Shown one piece after another: positions 56,101 through 64,000 of a stretch of DNA of 64,000 nucleotides (the stretch's first letter is position 1; each line of letters opens with the position of its first letter). A program made the position numbers and the translations under genes. The notes beneath the pieces were generated by a model that saw only the letters and a program-made list of their open reading frames with translations, did not search any database and was not told the origin of the DNA. The stretch is from the NCBI GenBank assembly GCA_943789135.1, contig CALSSY010000007.1, positions 113,700 to 177,699 of the forward strand, in the 5' to 3' direction. Source of the stretch: an uncultured Bacteroidia bacterium. Lineage in GTDB: Bacteria > Bacteroidota > Bacteroidia > NS11-12g > UBA955.

Positions 56101-57708
56101 ACCTGAATAACAATACAGTCCTAAAACGCCATAAATACCAGAGTTATTAGCCACTAAGTTATTATTACACTGCAAATCAAAATAGTAGTAGATGTACATA
56201 CTATAGATGTAACCATAGGGTGTGCCATAAGAAGGATTGTCGATAATATTATTGGTGATACGATTTCTGTTATACGTACCGTTCCAGTAATAAATATAGT
56301 TTCCATAGCAATAATATCCGAAGGTATTGGAATCCAATACGTTGTCTTCAAAAATATTCACCGCCGAACTGCTTGGATAGTATATGTAGAAGCAATAGGT
56401 ATAACCAGTAGTACCTTGTGCGGTTGTGTTATTAATGATTTTATTGTTGGTAAAAATCTTCTTATCACCGTAATAACAGTACACAAAATAGGTATAATAG
56501 GATGTTCTACAATCCCTGATGGTATTGTTTCTAAAAATATGGTCATTGTACTGATAATACATGTACCAACCGTACAAATAAGAACTGGTACTTGCTGAAT
56601 TCCAATTTTGCACTAAGTTTCCATCGTAATTCGCATAATAGTTGTAATAGCAATAGCCAAAATAATTGGTAGAAGCGCATTCTATATTTTGAAATGCATT
56701 ATCTTTTACCATGAAGTTATTAGCTGCTGTTCCGTAATTGTAATAGGCGTAAATTCCATATACAGTGCTAGAATAAGCATCTTTAGCTGTGGCGCCTTTG
56801 TAGGGTAAATCGTGAAATTTATTGCCTTCATACATCGTAGAACGATTGGTACTTCTTGTGTAATAAGAATACATCATATATGCCACTGAATAGGCGTTGT
56901 TTGATGTTGCATTTGCACGAGAGATATCGTTATTGATGAATTGATCTCCATTTGTATAATAATTGTAAACCCCAAAATAATAGAAGTTTTCAATGGTATT
57001 ACCTTTAATGGTATTGTTAGATGCTGTACTGGTATTCCAAGATGAACTTCCGTAATCTACGATTGCTGCGTAAGGTCCCGGACTATTGGAGTTGGTAGTT
57101 CTCATTAAACAATTCGAAATGGTATTGTAAGAACCTGCTGGCACGGTACCTGCAGAGGCCATCGTTGTTGCACTTTGAGAAAATACAATGTATGCCCCAC
57201 CCGAAGCAGAAGATGTAGTACCCGATGCAAGCAATGCAAACTCAATATTACACTTATCTACGGTGTTATATTGTGCATTATTCATAAACTGAATACCTTT
57301 TTGATTCAAGCTGGTTGTGTATTTTTCAACCGTCAAGTTTTTTAATGTGGTGTAGGAAATACCATCGAAAATAATTGCGGCATTGGCACCGGTACTTCTT
57401 AATTTAAATCCTTTACCATCAATGGTAATGGTATTCGTACTTGTTGGAGGCAGTGATGCATTTTTACGTAAATACACAATAGCACTTTCATTCAAATCGG
57501 AAGTTACGGTAACGTTTAATGCTCCGTTCACTCCAGAACTGCTGATAGCAGTGGCTAAATCGGTAAGACTTGAGTAAGTCCCACCTGAACCCACCGTTAC
57601 GTTTCCGGAAATTTGCGAAAAAGCATTTCCAGAAATCGCCATAAGAACGGCAAAACCCAAGGTCTTGAAGCGTTCTTGTAGTGTTTTTAAATTGTAATTT
57701 CTAGTCAT
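53123..57708 (-). CDS. Array copy F: beta-helix/PKD surface protein with T9SS tail (several frameshifts)
   Basis: First gene of the array in transcription order; ATG at 57708 (MTRNYNLKTLQERFKTLGF, signal peptide ending near AFSQ). One open stretch, 55504-57708, covers the beta-helix; another, ~53260-55272, covers the PKD domains. Breaks: one base missing near 53293 just before the sorting tail, one extra at 55284-55285, and hybrid-looking sequence at ~55403-55425 and ~55470-55510 where B/C-type and D/E-type words are mixed. The first PKD domain has its own sequence (KVSSGGMEFSWDFGTGNASD) at about 54741-54868, unlike all the other copies. The final stop TAA is at 53123-53125 once the frame is corrected. 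Confidence 0.88.
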
Positions 57709-58093
57709 TTTTGTAAATATTTTACAGTTGTCAAGACGCAAATAACGATGGTATATTTCGTCAAATTCACCTAAGAAAAACACAACTTAAAAGGGTGATA
57801 ATCAGATTACAAAGACTATTAAATAAGCATACCCAATAGTTAAATTCATTCGCATATTATTCATGACCACGCACATGAAATTTGTAACCCGAGAAAACCC
57901 ACTAGGCGGTAATAAATTCAAAAATCAGTTCCAGTCCGTTTATTCAAGCATCGCAGTCATCATTTTTAATGACCCACAACAATTTCCCAATACCGGTAAC
58001 TAAAAACATTCACAAAAAAAACAGACTCGATAATTTGACTCAGTGGTGACGCATGTATCTTTCGTAAAAGAAAGAATTAACTGATAAATGTTC
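57709..58093. other. Intergenic region upstream of copy F
   Basis: No gene is seen. Besides the copy F leader there is an inverted pair GTCAT-N8-ATGAC at 57956-57973. The rest has no clear hairpin terminator for the FAD-dehydrogenase gene that ends at 58094, which would therefore read towards the array. Confidence 0.7.
57721..57744 (-). promoter_or_regulatory. Promoter-like box and leader of copy F
   Basis: Minus strand TATTTGC (57738-57744, one base shorter than in copies B-E), then GACAACTGTAAA (57721-57732), 12 bases before the ATG. Confidence 0.5.
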
Positions 58094-59623
58094 TTATATG
58101 GCTAATGCCACCTTTATCCCATCCATAGCAGCACTCATTATACCTCCTGCATATCCTGGTCCTTCTCCACATGGATATAAATTCTCCAATTCGGGATGGC
58201 GTAAGGTTTCTGAGTCCCTTGGAATCCTTACAGGACTGCTGGTTCTGCTTTCTACGCCTACTAATATGGCCTCATTTGTTCTGAACCTCGGCATCTTATT
58301 GGCAATTTGCTTTATAGCCCCTGCAATACGATCACTGACCTGAGGAGGTAATACTTGGCGAATGTCTGTAGTTATCAAGCCCGGTATATAACTGTTATTG
58401 GGCAGGGTTCCAGAAATTTTATTCTGAAGAAAATCTTCCATCCGTTGTGCCGGTGCTTTTATTGAACCCGTACTTTCAAATGCTTTTCTTTCCCAATAAG
58501 ATTGAAATTCAAGTCCTTGTAAAACTCCAGATTTTGAAAAGGGTTGAAAATCATTCTGATCGACTGCCACTACAAAACCGCTGTTGGCAAAAGCACCATT
58601 TCGTTTGCTGGGTGACCAACCATTTACCACAACTTCACCGGGAGCTGTTGCCGCGGGAGCAATAATTCCCCCAGGACACATACAAAACGAAAATACCCCT
58701 GCCCCTCTAACTTGCTCAACTAATGAATAGGAACTGGGCGGCAAATTGGGTCCACGCAGATCGCATTTATATTGTATTTGATCAATGATTTCTTGAGGAT
58801 GTTCCAAGCGAACCCCTAAAGCAAAAGGCTTTACTTCAATTAGCTTTTTATGATTGTAAAACCATTCAAAAATATCCCGAGCCGAATGTCCGGTCGCTAA
58901 AATCACATGTTCAACGGCTTCCTTTGTTTGGTTGGAATATTCCAATTGTATGATTCGTTGACTATCGCAAACGAAATGAGTAACTCGGGTATCGAAACGC
59001 ACTTCTCCCCCTGCCGCTACTATAGCCTCTCGCATGTTTTCGATAATCCCAGGCAATTTATTCGTGCCAATATGCGGATGAGCTTCATATTGAATAACCG
59101 GATCCGCTCCATAGTGAACCAAAGTATCTAAGACGGTCGTGACCGAACCACGTTTCTTGCTTCGGGTATATAATTTCCCATCGCTGTAGGTACCCGCTCC
59201 CCCTTCTCCAAAGCAATAATTAGAATCGGGATTTACAATACCCTCTTTATTTAAGGATGCCAAGTCTCTTCGGCGGCGTTTCACTTCTTTTCCGCGTTCC
59301 AAAACAATCGGCTTCTTCCCCAATGCAATACATTGGAGTGCGGCAAACATGCCGGCTGGTCCGGCGCCAATTATATGCACGGGTTGCGCCTTTGATACAT
59401 CTTGCAGCTTTAGATGTTCGGAATTTGCAAATGTCTCTGAGGAAGAAAAAACATCCCCAGAAATAATAAAAAAGGGTGATTTACCTCTAGCATCTAATGA
59501 CCGTTTGATCCATTTTACCCGTGATTGGTTTCCCAAACCTGCTTTTAATCGCAATTGTTGGTTGATCCAATCGATGTCTTTTGACATCTCAGGAGAACAA
59601 GTAATTTGAACGCGTATCGGCAC
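58094..59623 (-). CDS. NAD(P)/FAD-dependent dehydrogenase (COG2509-like)
   Basis: About 509 residues from a GTG at 59623. The N-terminal strand VPIRVQITCSPE and RVKWIKRSLDARGK match the small domain that starts this family, which is why I prefer GTG over the ATG at 59587; longer frames would run into trpS. The FAD motif is VHIIGAGPAGMFAALQCIALG. Further family features are FGEGGAGTYSDGKL, VILATGHSARDIF, and the end YPCGEGPGYAGGIMSAAMDGI. Such proteins are common in Bacteroidota; the substrate is unknown. A TATTTTTG box (59628-59635) lies so near the GTG that the transcript would have almost no leader. It diverges from trpS across 59 bases. Confidence 0.85.
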   Translation of the reverse strand: MPIRVQITCSPEMSKDIDWINQQLRLKAGLGNQSRVKWIKRSLDARGKSPFFIISGDVFSSSETFANSEHLKLQDVSKAQPVHIIGAGPAGMFAALQCIALGKKPIVLERGKEVKRRRRDLASLNKEGIVNPDSNYCFGEGGAGTYSDGKLYTRSKKRGSVTTVLDTLVHYGADPVIQYEAHPHIGTNKLPGIIENMREAIVAAGGEVRFDTRVTHFVCDSQRIIQLEYSNQTKEAVEHVILATGHSARDIFEWFYNHKKLIEVKPFALGVRLEHPQEIIDQIQYKCDLRGPNLPPSSYSLVEQVRGAGVFSFCMCPGGIIAPAATAPGEVVVNGWSPSKRNGAFANSGFVVAVDQNDFQPFSKSGVLQGLEFQSYWERKAFESTGSIKAPAQRMEDFLQNKISGTLPNNSYIPGLITTDIRQVLPPQVSDRIAGAIKQIANKMPRFRTNEAILVGVESRTSSPVRIPRDSETLRHPELENLYPCGEGPGYAGGIMSAAMDGIKVALAI

Positions 59624-59627
59624 GGTG

Positions 59628-59635
59628 CAAAAATA
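59628..59635 (-). promoter_or_regulatory. -7 box TATTTTTG before the FAD-dehydrogenase gene
   Basis: On the minus strand TATTTTTG fits TAnnTTTG exactly. It is 4 bases upstream of the chosen GTG start, which implies a leaderless or nearly leaderless message, or use of the ATG at 59587. Confidence 0.45.
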
Positions 59636-59682
59636 AGGCGAAATAACAAGCGCAATTAATTTTTGCGATGTAAATTCGTGGC

Positions 59683-60680
59683 ATGAAAGAAATTGTGGTA
59701 AGCGGTATACGACCCACGGGGAAACTCCATTTGGGAAATTACTTTGGTGCATTCAAAAATTTCCTAACGCTTCAGGAACAGTACGATTCGTATTTTTTCA
59801 TTGCAGATTACCACAGTTTAACGACACATCCCAATCCGGCCGATCTTAAAGGCAGTGTTCAACGTGTGTTGGCGGAGTACCTCGCACTTGGTTTGGATCC
59901 AGAAAAATGCACCATTTATCTTCAATCCGACTTACCCGAAACCGCTGAGCTTTATTTATTTCTGAATATGAATGCGTATTTAGGAGAGCTGGAACGCGTA
60001 ACCTCTTTCAAAGACAAAGTACGTTCGCAACCTAATAATATCAATGCAGGTCTACTCACATATCCCGTATTGATGGCTGCGGATATCCTTATTCATAGAG
60101 GTATTAAGGTACCGGTAGGAAAAGACCAGGAGCAACATTTGGAAATGGCTCGGACCTTTGGAAATCGATTTAATCGACTTTATAACACCGAGGTATTCCC
60201 AGAACCGCAAGCCTTTACAGTTAGCCAACAGTTGGTAAAAGTACCTGGATTAACAGGCGGTGGCAAAATGAGTAAAAGTGCAGGTGAAGCTGATACCATA
60301 TATTTGAACGATGAGCCGGAGGTATTACGCAAGAAAATAATGCGTGCCGTGAGCGATGCTGGTCCAACTGAAGCTGGACAACCCAAATCACAGCCAGTTC
60401 AAAATCTTTTTGATTTGATGCAATTGGTATGCAATCAAGAAACTATTTCCTTTTTGAAATCGAACATAAAGAGGGACGCATTCGTTATGGAGATCTTAAA
60501 AAGCAACTTGCAGTGGACATGGAAACTTTCATAGCGCCATTAAGAGACAAAATAAACCACCAACTTGAAAACACCAGCAAGTTAGAAGAGATAGCGGCTT
60601 ACGGAGCCGAAAAAGCACGTAAAAGCGCCAAAGAAACCATGAATCAGGTACGAGAAGCCATTGGCTTTAAACCGAATTGA
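59683..60680 (+). CDS. trpS: Tryptophanyl-tRNA synthetase (one apparent frameshift)
   Basis: A class I tRNA synthetase that charges tRNA-Trp. Frame one (from 59683) holds GIRPTGKLHLGNYFGAFKNF with the HIGH-like motif, YPVLMAADIL, VGKDQEQHLEMAR and the KMSKS motif GGKMSKSAGE. The C-terminal ~75 residues are in another frame: FEIEHKEGRIRYGDLKKQLAVDMETFIAPLRDKI (seen as EGRIRYGDLKKQLA and FIAPLRDKI) to AIGFKPN. They join at a T5 run, 60451-60455; reading it as T6 gives ISFFEIEH and one chain of about 332 residues, the normal length. As trpS is normally essential and single, a sequencing indel is the best explanation. Confidence 0.93.
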
Positions 60681-60707
60681 AACAATTATCCTTATTTTTG
60701 AAATCCT

Positions 60708-61664
60708 ATGATAAACCTATCGATAGTTGTACCTCTTTTCAATGAAGAAGAATCTTTGCCCGAATTATGTGCTTGGATCAAGCGTGTATGCGATAAAGAG
60801 CAACTCTCCTATGAGGTTTTACTATTAGACGATGGCAGTACAGACGCGAGTTGGAAGGTTATTCAAGAGATTGGAGCCAAACAACCTGAGATTAAGGGAA
60901 TACGACTGCAACGGAATTACGGCAAAAGCGGGGCTTTGAGTGTGGGTTTTTCTGAAGCCCAAGGCGAAGTGGTTATTACTATGGATGCGGATTTACAAGA
61001 TTCGCCCGATGAAATACCTGAATTGCGCCAAATGATTCTGCGCGATGGTTATGATGTTGTAAGCGGTTGGAAAAAGAAACGTTACGACCCCATTACAAAA
61101 ACGCTTCCCACCAAATTATTCAATTGGGCTACGCGAAAAATGAGCGATATCGAATTGCACGATTTCAATTGTGGGCTGAAGTCGTATCATCGCGACGTTG
61201 TAAAAAACATTGAAGTTTACGGCGAAATGCATCGATATATTCCCGTTTTAGCAAAATGGGGAGGCTTCCCCAAAATAGGAGAAAAGGTTGTTGAACATAG
61301 AGCGCGTAAATACGGCACTACCAAGTTTGGACTAGACCGATTTGTTAATGGATTCTTAGATCTGATGAGCTTATATTTTATGAGCAAATTCGGAAAAAGA
61401 CCCATGCATTTTTTTGGTTTATATGGCGTGTTAAGTTTTATAATCGGTTTACTTATGGCCACTATAATTGTAGTCAAGAAAATGTATTACGCCTATTGGC
61501 TGAAAACTTCAGCGCCTTTGGTAACCGACTCGCCTATTTTCTATTTTGGATTACTGGCTATGATTATAGGCACGCAGTTATTTTTGGCTGGATTTTTAGG
61601 AGAATTGGTTAGCCGAAGCAATCCCGAAAGAAATCAATATAGCATTAAAAGTCGGGTAAATTGA
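60708..61664 (+). CDS. Family 2 glycosyltransferase with C-terminal membrane anchor
   Basis: A 318-residue GT2 enzyme of the dolichyl/undecaprenyl-phosphate sugar transferase type. The catalytic domain shows LSIVVPLFNEEESLPEL, LLLDDGSTDASW and the DXD-type MDADLQDSPDEIP (Asp93, Asp95). FNCGLKSYHRDVV and EMHRYIPVLAKWGGF are typical. Two transmembrane helices follow: about FFGLYGVLSFIIGLLMATII and PIFYFGLLAMIIGTQLFLAG. It probably transfers a nucleotide-activated sugar to a lipid phosphate at the inner membrane. A TATTTTTG box at 60693-60700 suggests its own promoter. It overlaps the next glycosyltransferase gene in TTGA, so the two are coupled. Confidence 0.9.
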   Translation: MINLSIVVPLFNEEESLPELCAWIKRVCDKEQLSYEVLLLDDGSTDASWKVIQEIGAKQPEIKGIRLQRNYGKSGALSVGFSEAQGEVVITMDADLQDSPDEIPELRQMILRDGYDVVSGWKKKRYDPITKTLPTKLFNWATRKMSDIELHDFNCGLKSYHRDVVKNIEVYGEMHRYIPVLAKWGGFPKIGEKVVEHRARKYGTTKFGLDRFVNGFLDLMSLYFMSKFGKRPMHFFGLYGVLSFIIGLLMATIIVVKKMYYAYWLKTSAPLVTDSPIFYFGLLAMIIGTQLFLAGFLGELVSRSNPERNQYSIKSRVN

Positions 61665-62815
61665 TTGATAAAACACCACACATCGTAATTGTCGGTCCTT
61701 CCCACCCATTACGAGGTGGATTGGCCACGTATAACGAACGTTTAGCCCAAGAATTCCAAAAGAACACTAAGGTTACATTACTCACTTTTTCTTTACAATA
61801 CCCTTCTCTATTATTCCCTGGGGAATCTCAATACACCGACGACCCTAAACCTCAAAATTTAACAATCGACATAGCCATAAATAGCATTAATCCTATTAAC
61901 TGGATTCGAGTTGGTTTAAAATACCGGAAACTGCAACCTGACTTGATAATTTTCAGATATTGGATGCCTTTTTTTGGACCGTGTTTTGGTGTTATTGGAA
62001 GAATTATAAAAGGCAATAATTATACGAAATTAGTTGCCATCACCGATAATATCATTCCTCATGAACGGAGATTTTTCGACCGTCCTTTCACGCAGTTTTT
62101 CTTAAATAAACTGGATGGAGCTGTGGCCATGTCGCGAAAGGTTTTGGACGACCTCCGCCAATACTATCCCGGAACCCCAGTGGCAAAAAATTGCCAATAT
62201 CATCCTCATCCATTGTATGATAATTTCGGCGATAGGGTTACCAAAGCAGATGCTTGTACACGTTTGAACCTGGATCCTAATAGGCGATATATTTTGTTTT
62301 TTGGATTTATTAGACAATACAAAGGATTGGACTGGCTGTTAGAGGCTTTTATACAATTTGCTGATTCTAATGAAGATATTGATCTTATTGTTGCGGGTGA
62401 ATTCTATGAGGATTCAAAACCCTATCTGGATATTGTGAATGCCTCTAATCAACAATCACGTATACATCTTCATACTCATTTTATTCCCAATTCTGGAGTG
62501 GCCGATTATTTTTCGGTTTGTGATTTGGTTGCCCAACCTTATAAAAATGCAACTCAAAGCGGCGTAAGCCAAGTCGCGTATCATTTTGAAGTTCCGATGC
62601 TCATAACCGATGTTGGAGGCTTATCGGAGTTATTGCCGCATGGAGAAGCAGCTTGGGTATGCAAATCCAATGTTTCTGGCATAACTGAGGGTCTTAACGC
62701 CGTATTCCAAGGAGACAACATTGCCTACATAAAATCGCGTTTACCTGAATTGAAAAAGCAATTTTCATGGACTTCAATGACGCAAATATTGACCGAGGTT
62801 GGTAACTACCAATAA
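61661..62815 (+). CDS. Family 4-type glycosyltransferase
   Basis: A 384-residue GT-B-fold glycosyltransferase beginning at TTG 61661, overlapping the previous stop. The N-terminal half opens IVIVGPSHPLRGGLATYNERLAQEF, the GG loop of GT4 enzymes. The C-terminal half shows YILFFGFIRQYKGLDWLLEAF, DLIVAGEFYED and the nucleotide-sugar region VAQPYKNATQSGVSQVAYHFEVPMLITDVGGLSELL (represented by PYKNATQSGV and DVGGLSELL). The classical EX7E is partly replaced (TQSGVSQVAYHFEVPM). Acceptor and donor are unknown; with its neighbour it may build a surface glycan. Confidence 0.87.
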   Translation: MIDKTPHIVIVGPSHPLRGGLATYNERLAQEFQKNTKVTLLTFSLQYPSLLFPGESQYTDDPKPQNLTIDIAINSINPINWIRVGLKYRKLQPDLIIFRYWMPFFGPCFGVIGRIIKGNNYTKLVAITDNIIPHERRFFDRPFTQFFLNKLDGAVAMSRKVLDDLRQYYPGTPVAKNCQYHPHPLYDNFGDRVTKADACTRLNLDPNRRYILFFGFIRQYKGLDWLLEAFIQFADSNEDIDLIVAGEFYEDSKPYLDIVNASNQQSRIHLHTHFIPNSGVADYFSVCDLVAQPYKNATQSGVSQVAYHFEVPMLITDVGGLSELLPHGEAAWVCKSNVSGITEGLNAVFQGDNIAYIKSRLPELKKQFSWTSMTQILTEVGNYQ

Positions 62816-63142
62816 GATTGATTGCGTTTCGATTTACGCATAAATTTATTTTTTTGATTTAGAATTAAAACTTTTTTAACACTTTAAGGTTTAATAACAT
62901 AGGGCATTTAATGAATTAACATTGAATGCTCAAATTGCCATTAAATATTAAGCCATGTTAAATACTGTAATTATTGATAACAAAGAATTCATCGAAGTGA
63001 TGGGCTTTATCTGGGTTGATGAAACTTGGGTTCTCCTTTCAAGAAAATGAAAACAACTTGACGGAATTCATGCAACTTAATTTGCGCTAATTATATGCGT
63101 AATGCATGAACAAGTCCTTATATTTGCACCCCACAATCAAAC
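62816..63142. other. Intergenic region before tRNA-Ser
   Basis: No convincing gene. A 31-codon ORF at 62955-63050 (MLNTVIIDNKEFIEVMGFIW...) has no recognisable family and no clear promoter. No terminator hairpin is visible after the glycosyltransferase. The tRNA promoter box is near the end. Confidence 0.6.
63119..63126 (+). promoter_or_regulatory. -7 box TATATTTG of tRNA-Ser
   Basis: TATATTTG fits TAnnTTTG exactly and lies 16 bases before the mature tRNA 5' end, a fitting distance for a tRNA promoter in this phylum. No clear -33 TTG is seen. Confidence 0.55.
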
Positions 63143-63230
63143 AGAGGGGTGTCCGAGTGGTTGAAGGAGCACGCCTGGAAAGTGTGTATACGCCAAAAGT
63201 GTATCGAGGGTTCGAATCCCTTCCCCTCTG
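63143..63230 (+). tRNA. tRNA-Ser (anticodon GGA)
   Basis: A class II tRNA of 88 bases. Acceptor stem AGAGGGG pairs with CCCCTCT, with G as discriminator, as in serine tRNAs. The D arm has GAGTGGTTGAAGG. The anticodon loop is CTGGAAA with anticodon GGA, reading UCC and UCU. A long variable arm (GTATACGCCAAAAGTGTATC) and the TTCGAAT T-loop follow. The 3' CCA is not encoded. A hairpin terminator follows 11 bases later. Confidence 0.97.
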
Positions 63231-63240
63231 CAAGATTTTC

Positions 63241-63264
63241 AAAGCCCCAATTCGGGGCTTTTTT
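63241..63264 (+). terminator. Terminator of tRNA-Ser
   Basis: AAAGCCCC-AATT-CGGGGCTTTTTT forms a GC-rich stem followed by a T run, directly behind the tRNA. Confidence 0.9.
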
Positions 63265-63351
63265 GTTTTTGAAAGTCTGAGGTCCGCAGGAAATCAAGCG
63301 AACGGAAACAAAAAAGAACCACGCTGTAAGCGAAGAATTTGTAAATACCCT

Positions 63352-63359
63352 TATATTTG
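63352..63359 (+). promoter_or_regulatory. -7 box TATATTTG before the small lipoprotein gene
   Basis: TATATTTG fits TAnnTTTG, only 5 bases before the ATG at 63365, again implying a very short leader. Confidence 0.45.
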
Positions 63360-63364
63360 AAATT

Positions 63365-63745
63365 ATGAATAAATTATTATCCCTAATATTTGTTGCTGCA
63401 GTTGCATTTAGTTGTACCAATAATTCTAATTCATCTATTAACTTGAATGATGAACAACTCGTAGGTAATTGGAAACTTTCAAACGGTGATGTTACATTCA
63501 GTCTATACAAAGATGGAGTAGGTTCATTTAAAATGAATCAGTCGCCACAGAAAACTTCAGTTGATGCATCACGAATCAACTGGGCAACTTTTAATGGCCA
63601 TACTTTAGTATGGGACTTTTACAAAGACAAAACGGTATGGAGCTATTGGGTTAATGGAGACACGCTAAATATCCATGATGGTGGTATCGGAAATCTAAGT
63701 AAACCTACAGTTGATGAGAACTGGCAATTTATCAGACAGAAATAA
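63365..63745 (+). CDS. Small hypothetical lipoprotein
   Basis: A 126-residue predicted lipoprotein. The signal peptide MNKLLSLIFVAAVAFSC ends in a lipobox with the lipid-bearing cysteine at residue 17. The mature part (LVGNWKLSNGDVTFSLYKDGVG ... GHTLVWDFYKDKTVWSYWVNGDTLNIHDGG) has the alternating strands and the GxW start of small lipocalin-like or META-like beta proteins, but I do not recognise a specific family. It stands alone between a tRNA terminator and its own terminator. Confidence 0.8.
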   Translation: MNKLLSLIFVAAVAFSCTNNSNSSINLNDEQLVGNWKLSNGDVTFSLYKDGVGSFKMNQSPQKTSVDASRINWATFNGHTLVWDFYKDKTVWSYWVNGDTLNIHDGGIGNLSKPTVDENWQFIRQK

Positions 63746-63770
63746 TATTATTTAACCAATTATTAAAACC

Positions 63771-63802
63771 AAAAGAGGCCATTCGTTGAATGGCCTCTTT
63801 TA
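63771..63802. terminator. Bidirectional terminator between convergent genes
   Basis: AAAAGAGGCCATTC and GAATGGCCTCTTTT pair around a short GTT loop, serving the lipoprotein gene and the minus-strand gene at the end of the window. Confidence 0.9.
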
Positions 63803-63818
63803 ATTTAAACGCATTCAA

Positions 63819-64000
63819 TTATTTCTTTATGATTGTGAAATTCGAAATTTCACTCGTATCATTATAAAGTCGCAACCGGTATATCCCGGCCGTTAATCCC
63901 GTATTTACTTCAAATTCAGAACCATTACCTAAGTTTATTGCCTCAACAACCTGTCCAAGGTTATTAAACAACTGAGCTTCAACATTCTCATAAAAAGAAG
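63819..64000 (-). CDS. T9SS sorting tail of a protein continuing beyond the window
   Basis: The minus strand is open from the window edge to a TAA at 63819-63821. The ~59 visible residues (YENVEAQLFNNLGQVVEAIN ... GLTAGIYRLRLYNDTSE ... NFTIIKK) are the last part of a type A T9SS C-terminal domain: the VEAQLFNNLGQVV strand, the LTAGIYRLRL strand and the basic KK end. The rest of the protein lies outside, so its function is unknown. It is a further predicted SprA-dependent exported protein. Confidence 0.85.
   Translation of the reverse strand, partial: SFYENVEAQLFNNLGQVVEAINLGNGSEFEVNTGLTAGIYRLRLYNDTSEISNFTIIKK

Larger units (their letters stand above)
27793..57708 (-). repeat. Six-copy tandem array of a beta-helix/PKD/T9SS surface-protein gene
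   Basis: Six head-to-tail units, called A to F from low to high coordinate. Each unit is, in transcription order: promoter-like box TAnTTTGC, a conserved leader element GACAACTGTAAA (altered in A), a ~4.6-kb gene, a short 3' region, and a GGCGCC hairpin terminator. Terminator starts at 27793, 32700, 37787, 42882, 47973 and 53026 give spacings of 4907, 5087, 5095, 5091 and 5053 bases. The 3' ~2.1 kb of each gene is almost identical across units; the 5' ~2.4 kb is related but diverged, with shared tracts between neighbours. Intergenic sequence between terminator and next promoter is AT-rich and largely unrelated. Confidence 0.95.

Noticed and set aside
27884..57708. Calling copies A, B, C, E and F pseudogenes
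   Set aside because: Breaks lie at or beside paralog-variant bases and several include both alleles; domains on both sides remain well conserved. A consensus artefact explains this better than decay, pending resequencing.
59624..59752. Upstream extension of the FAD-dehydrogenase to 59752
   Set aside because: It would overlap the start of trpS by about 70 bases, and the extra residues do not fit the family N-terminus.
62955..63050. 31-codon ORF MLNTVIIDNKEF... as a small protein gene
   Set aside because: No family, promoter box or conserved context can be shown; kept only as a note in the intergenic entry.
63106..63510. ORFs on both strands across the tRNA-Ser gene
   Set aside because: They run through the tRNA and its terminator and have no recognisable protein features.

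Overview
The window comes from a member of the Bacteroidota, most likely a flavobacteria-like gliding or T9SS-bearing organism. It carries a gliding-motility gene (gldG tail), the type IX secretion translocon gene sprA, a porZ-like gene, a type III glutamine synthetase, several proteins with T9SS C-terminal sorting tails, and TAnnTTTG-like promoter boxes instead of sigma70 boxes. The base composition is AT-rich. I cannot name a genus from sequence alone.

Layout. 1-10377 (+): end of gldG, ruvA, sprA (split by a homopolymer frameshift) and a porZ-like propeller gene, i.e. a secretion and motility block. 10367-19292 (-): a metallo-beta-lactamase-fold hydrolase, a phosphoglucose/phosphomannose isomerase, a membrane-anchored PpiC foldase, an exported sialidase-like propeller protein, thioredoxin reductase and glutamine synthetase III. 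19558-24602 (+): a dipeptidyl-peptidase IV-like protease, peroxiredoxin Bcp, glycerol-3-phosphate dehydrogenase, cobalamin adenosyltransferase and a YceI lipoprotein. 24681-27081 (-): paaN-like aldehyde dehydrogenase, DUF3467 and RidA. 27108-27770 (+): a small 3-hydroxyacyl-CoA-dehydrogenase-like protein.

27793-57708 (-) is the remarkable part: six head-to-tail copies of a gene of about 4.6 kb, each with its own promoter-like leader and a nearly identical GGCGCC hairpin terminator, repeating every 4.9-5.1 kb. Each encodes a predicted T9SS-exported surface protein of about 1530 residues: signal peptide, a very Tyr/Asn-rich right-handed beta-helix, a linker domain, about six PKD-type domains and a T9SS sorting tail. 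The C-terminal halves are almost identical in all copies, while the beta-helix halves differ and are mosaics of one another. Only copy D (42981-47564) is open end to end. The frame breaks in the others fall on or next to bases where the copies differ, and several contain both alternative bases. That looks like a mixed-read consensus error rather than decay.

58094-64000: an FAD-dependent dehydrogenase (-), trpS (+, frameshifted at a T run), two glycosyltransferases, tRNA-Ser(GGA), a small lipoprotein, and the tail of another T9SS-exported protein on the minus strand. SprA and PorZ belong to the machinery that would export and surface-attach the six array proteins, the PorZ-like protein itself and the end-of-window protein. 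The intact state of these genes in the living cell therefore matters for reading the locus.
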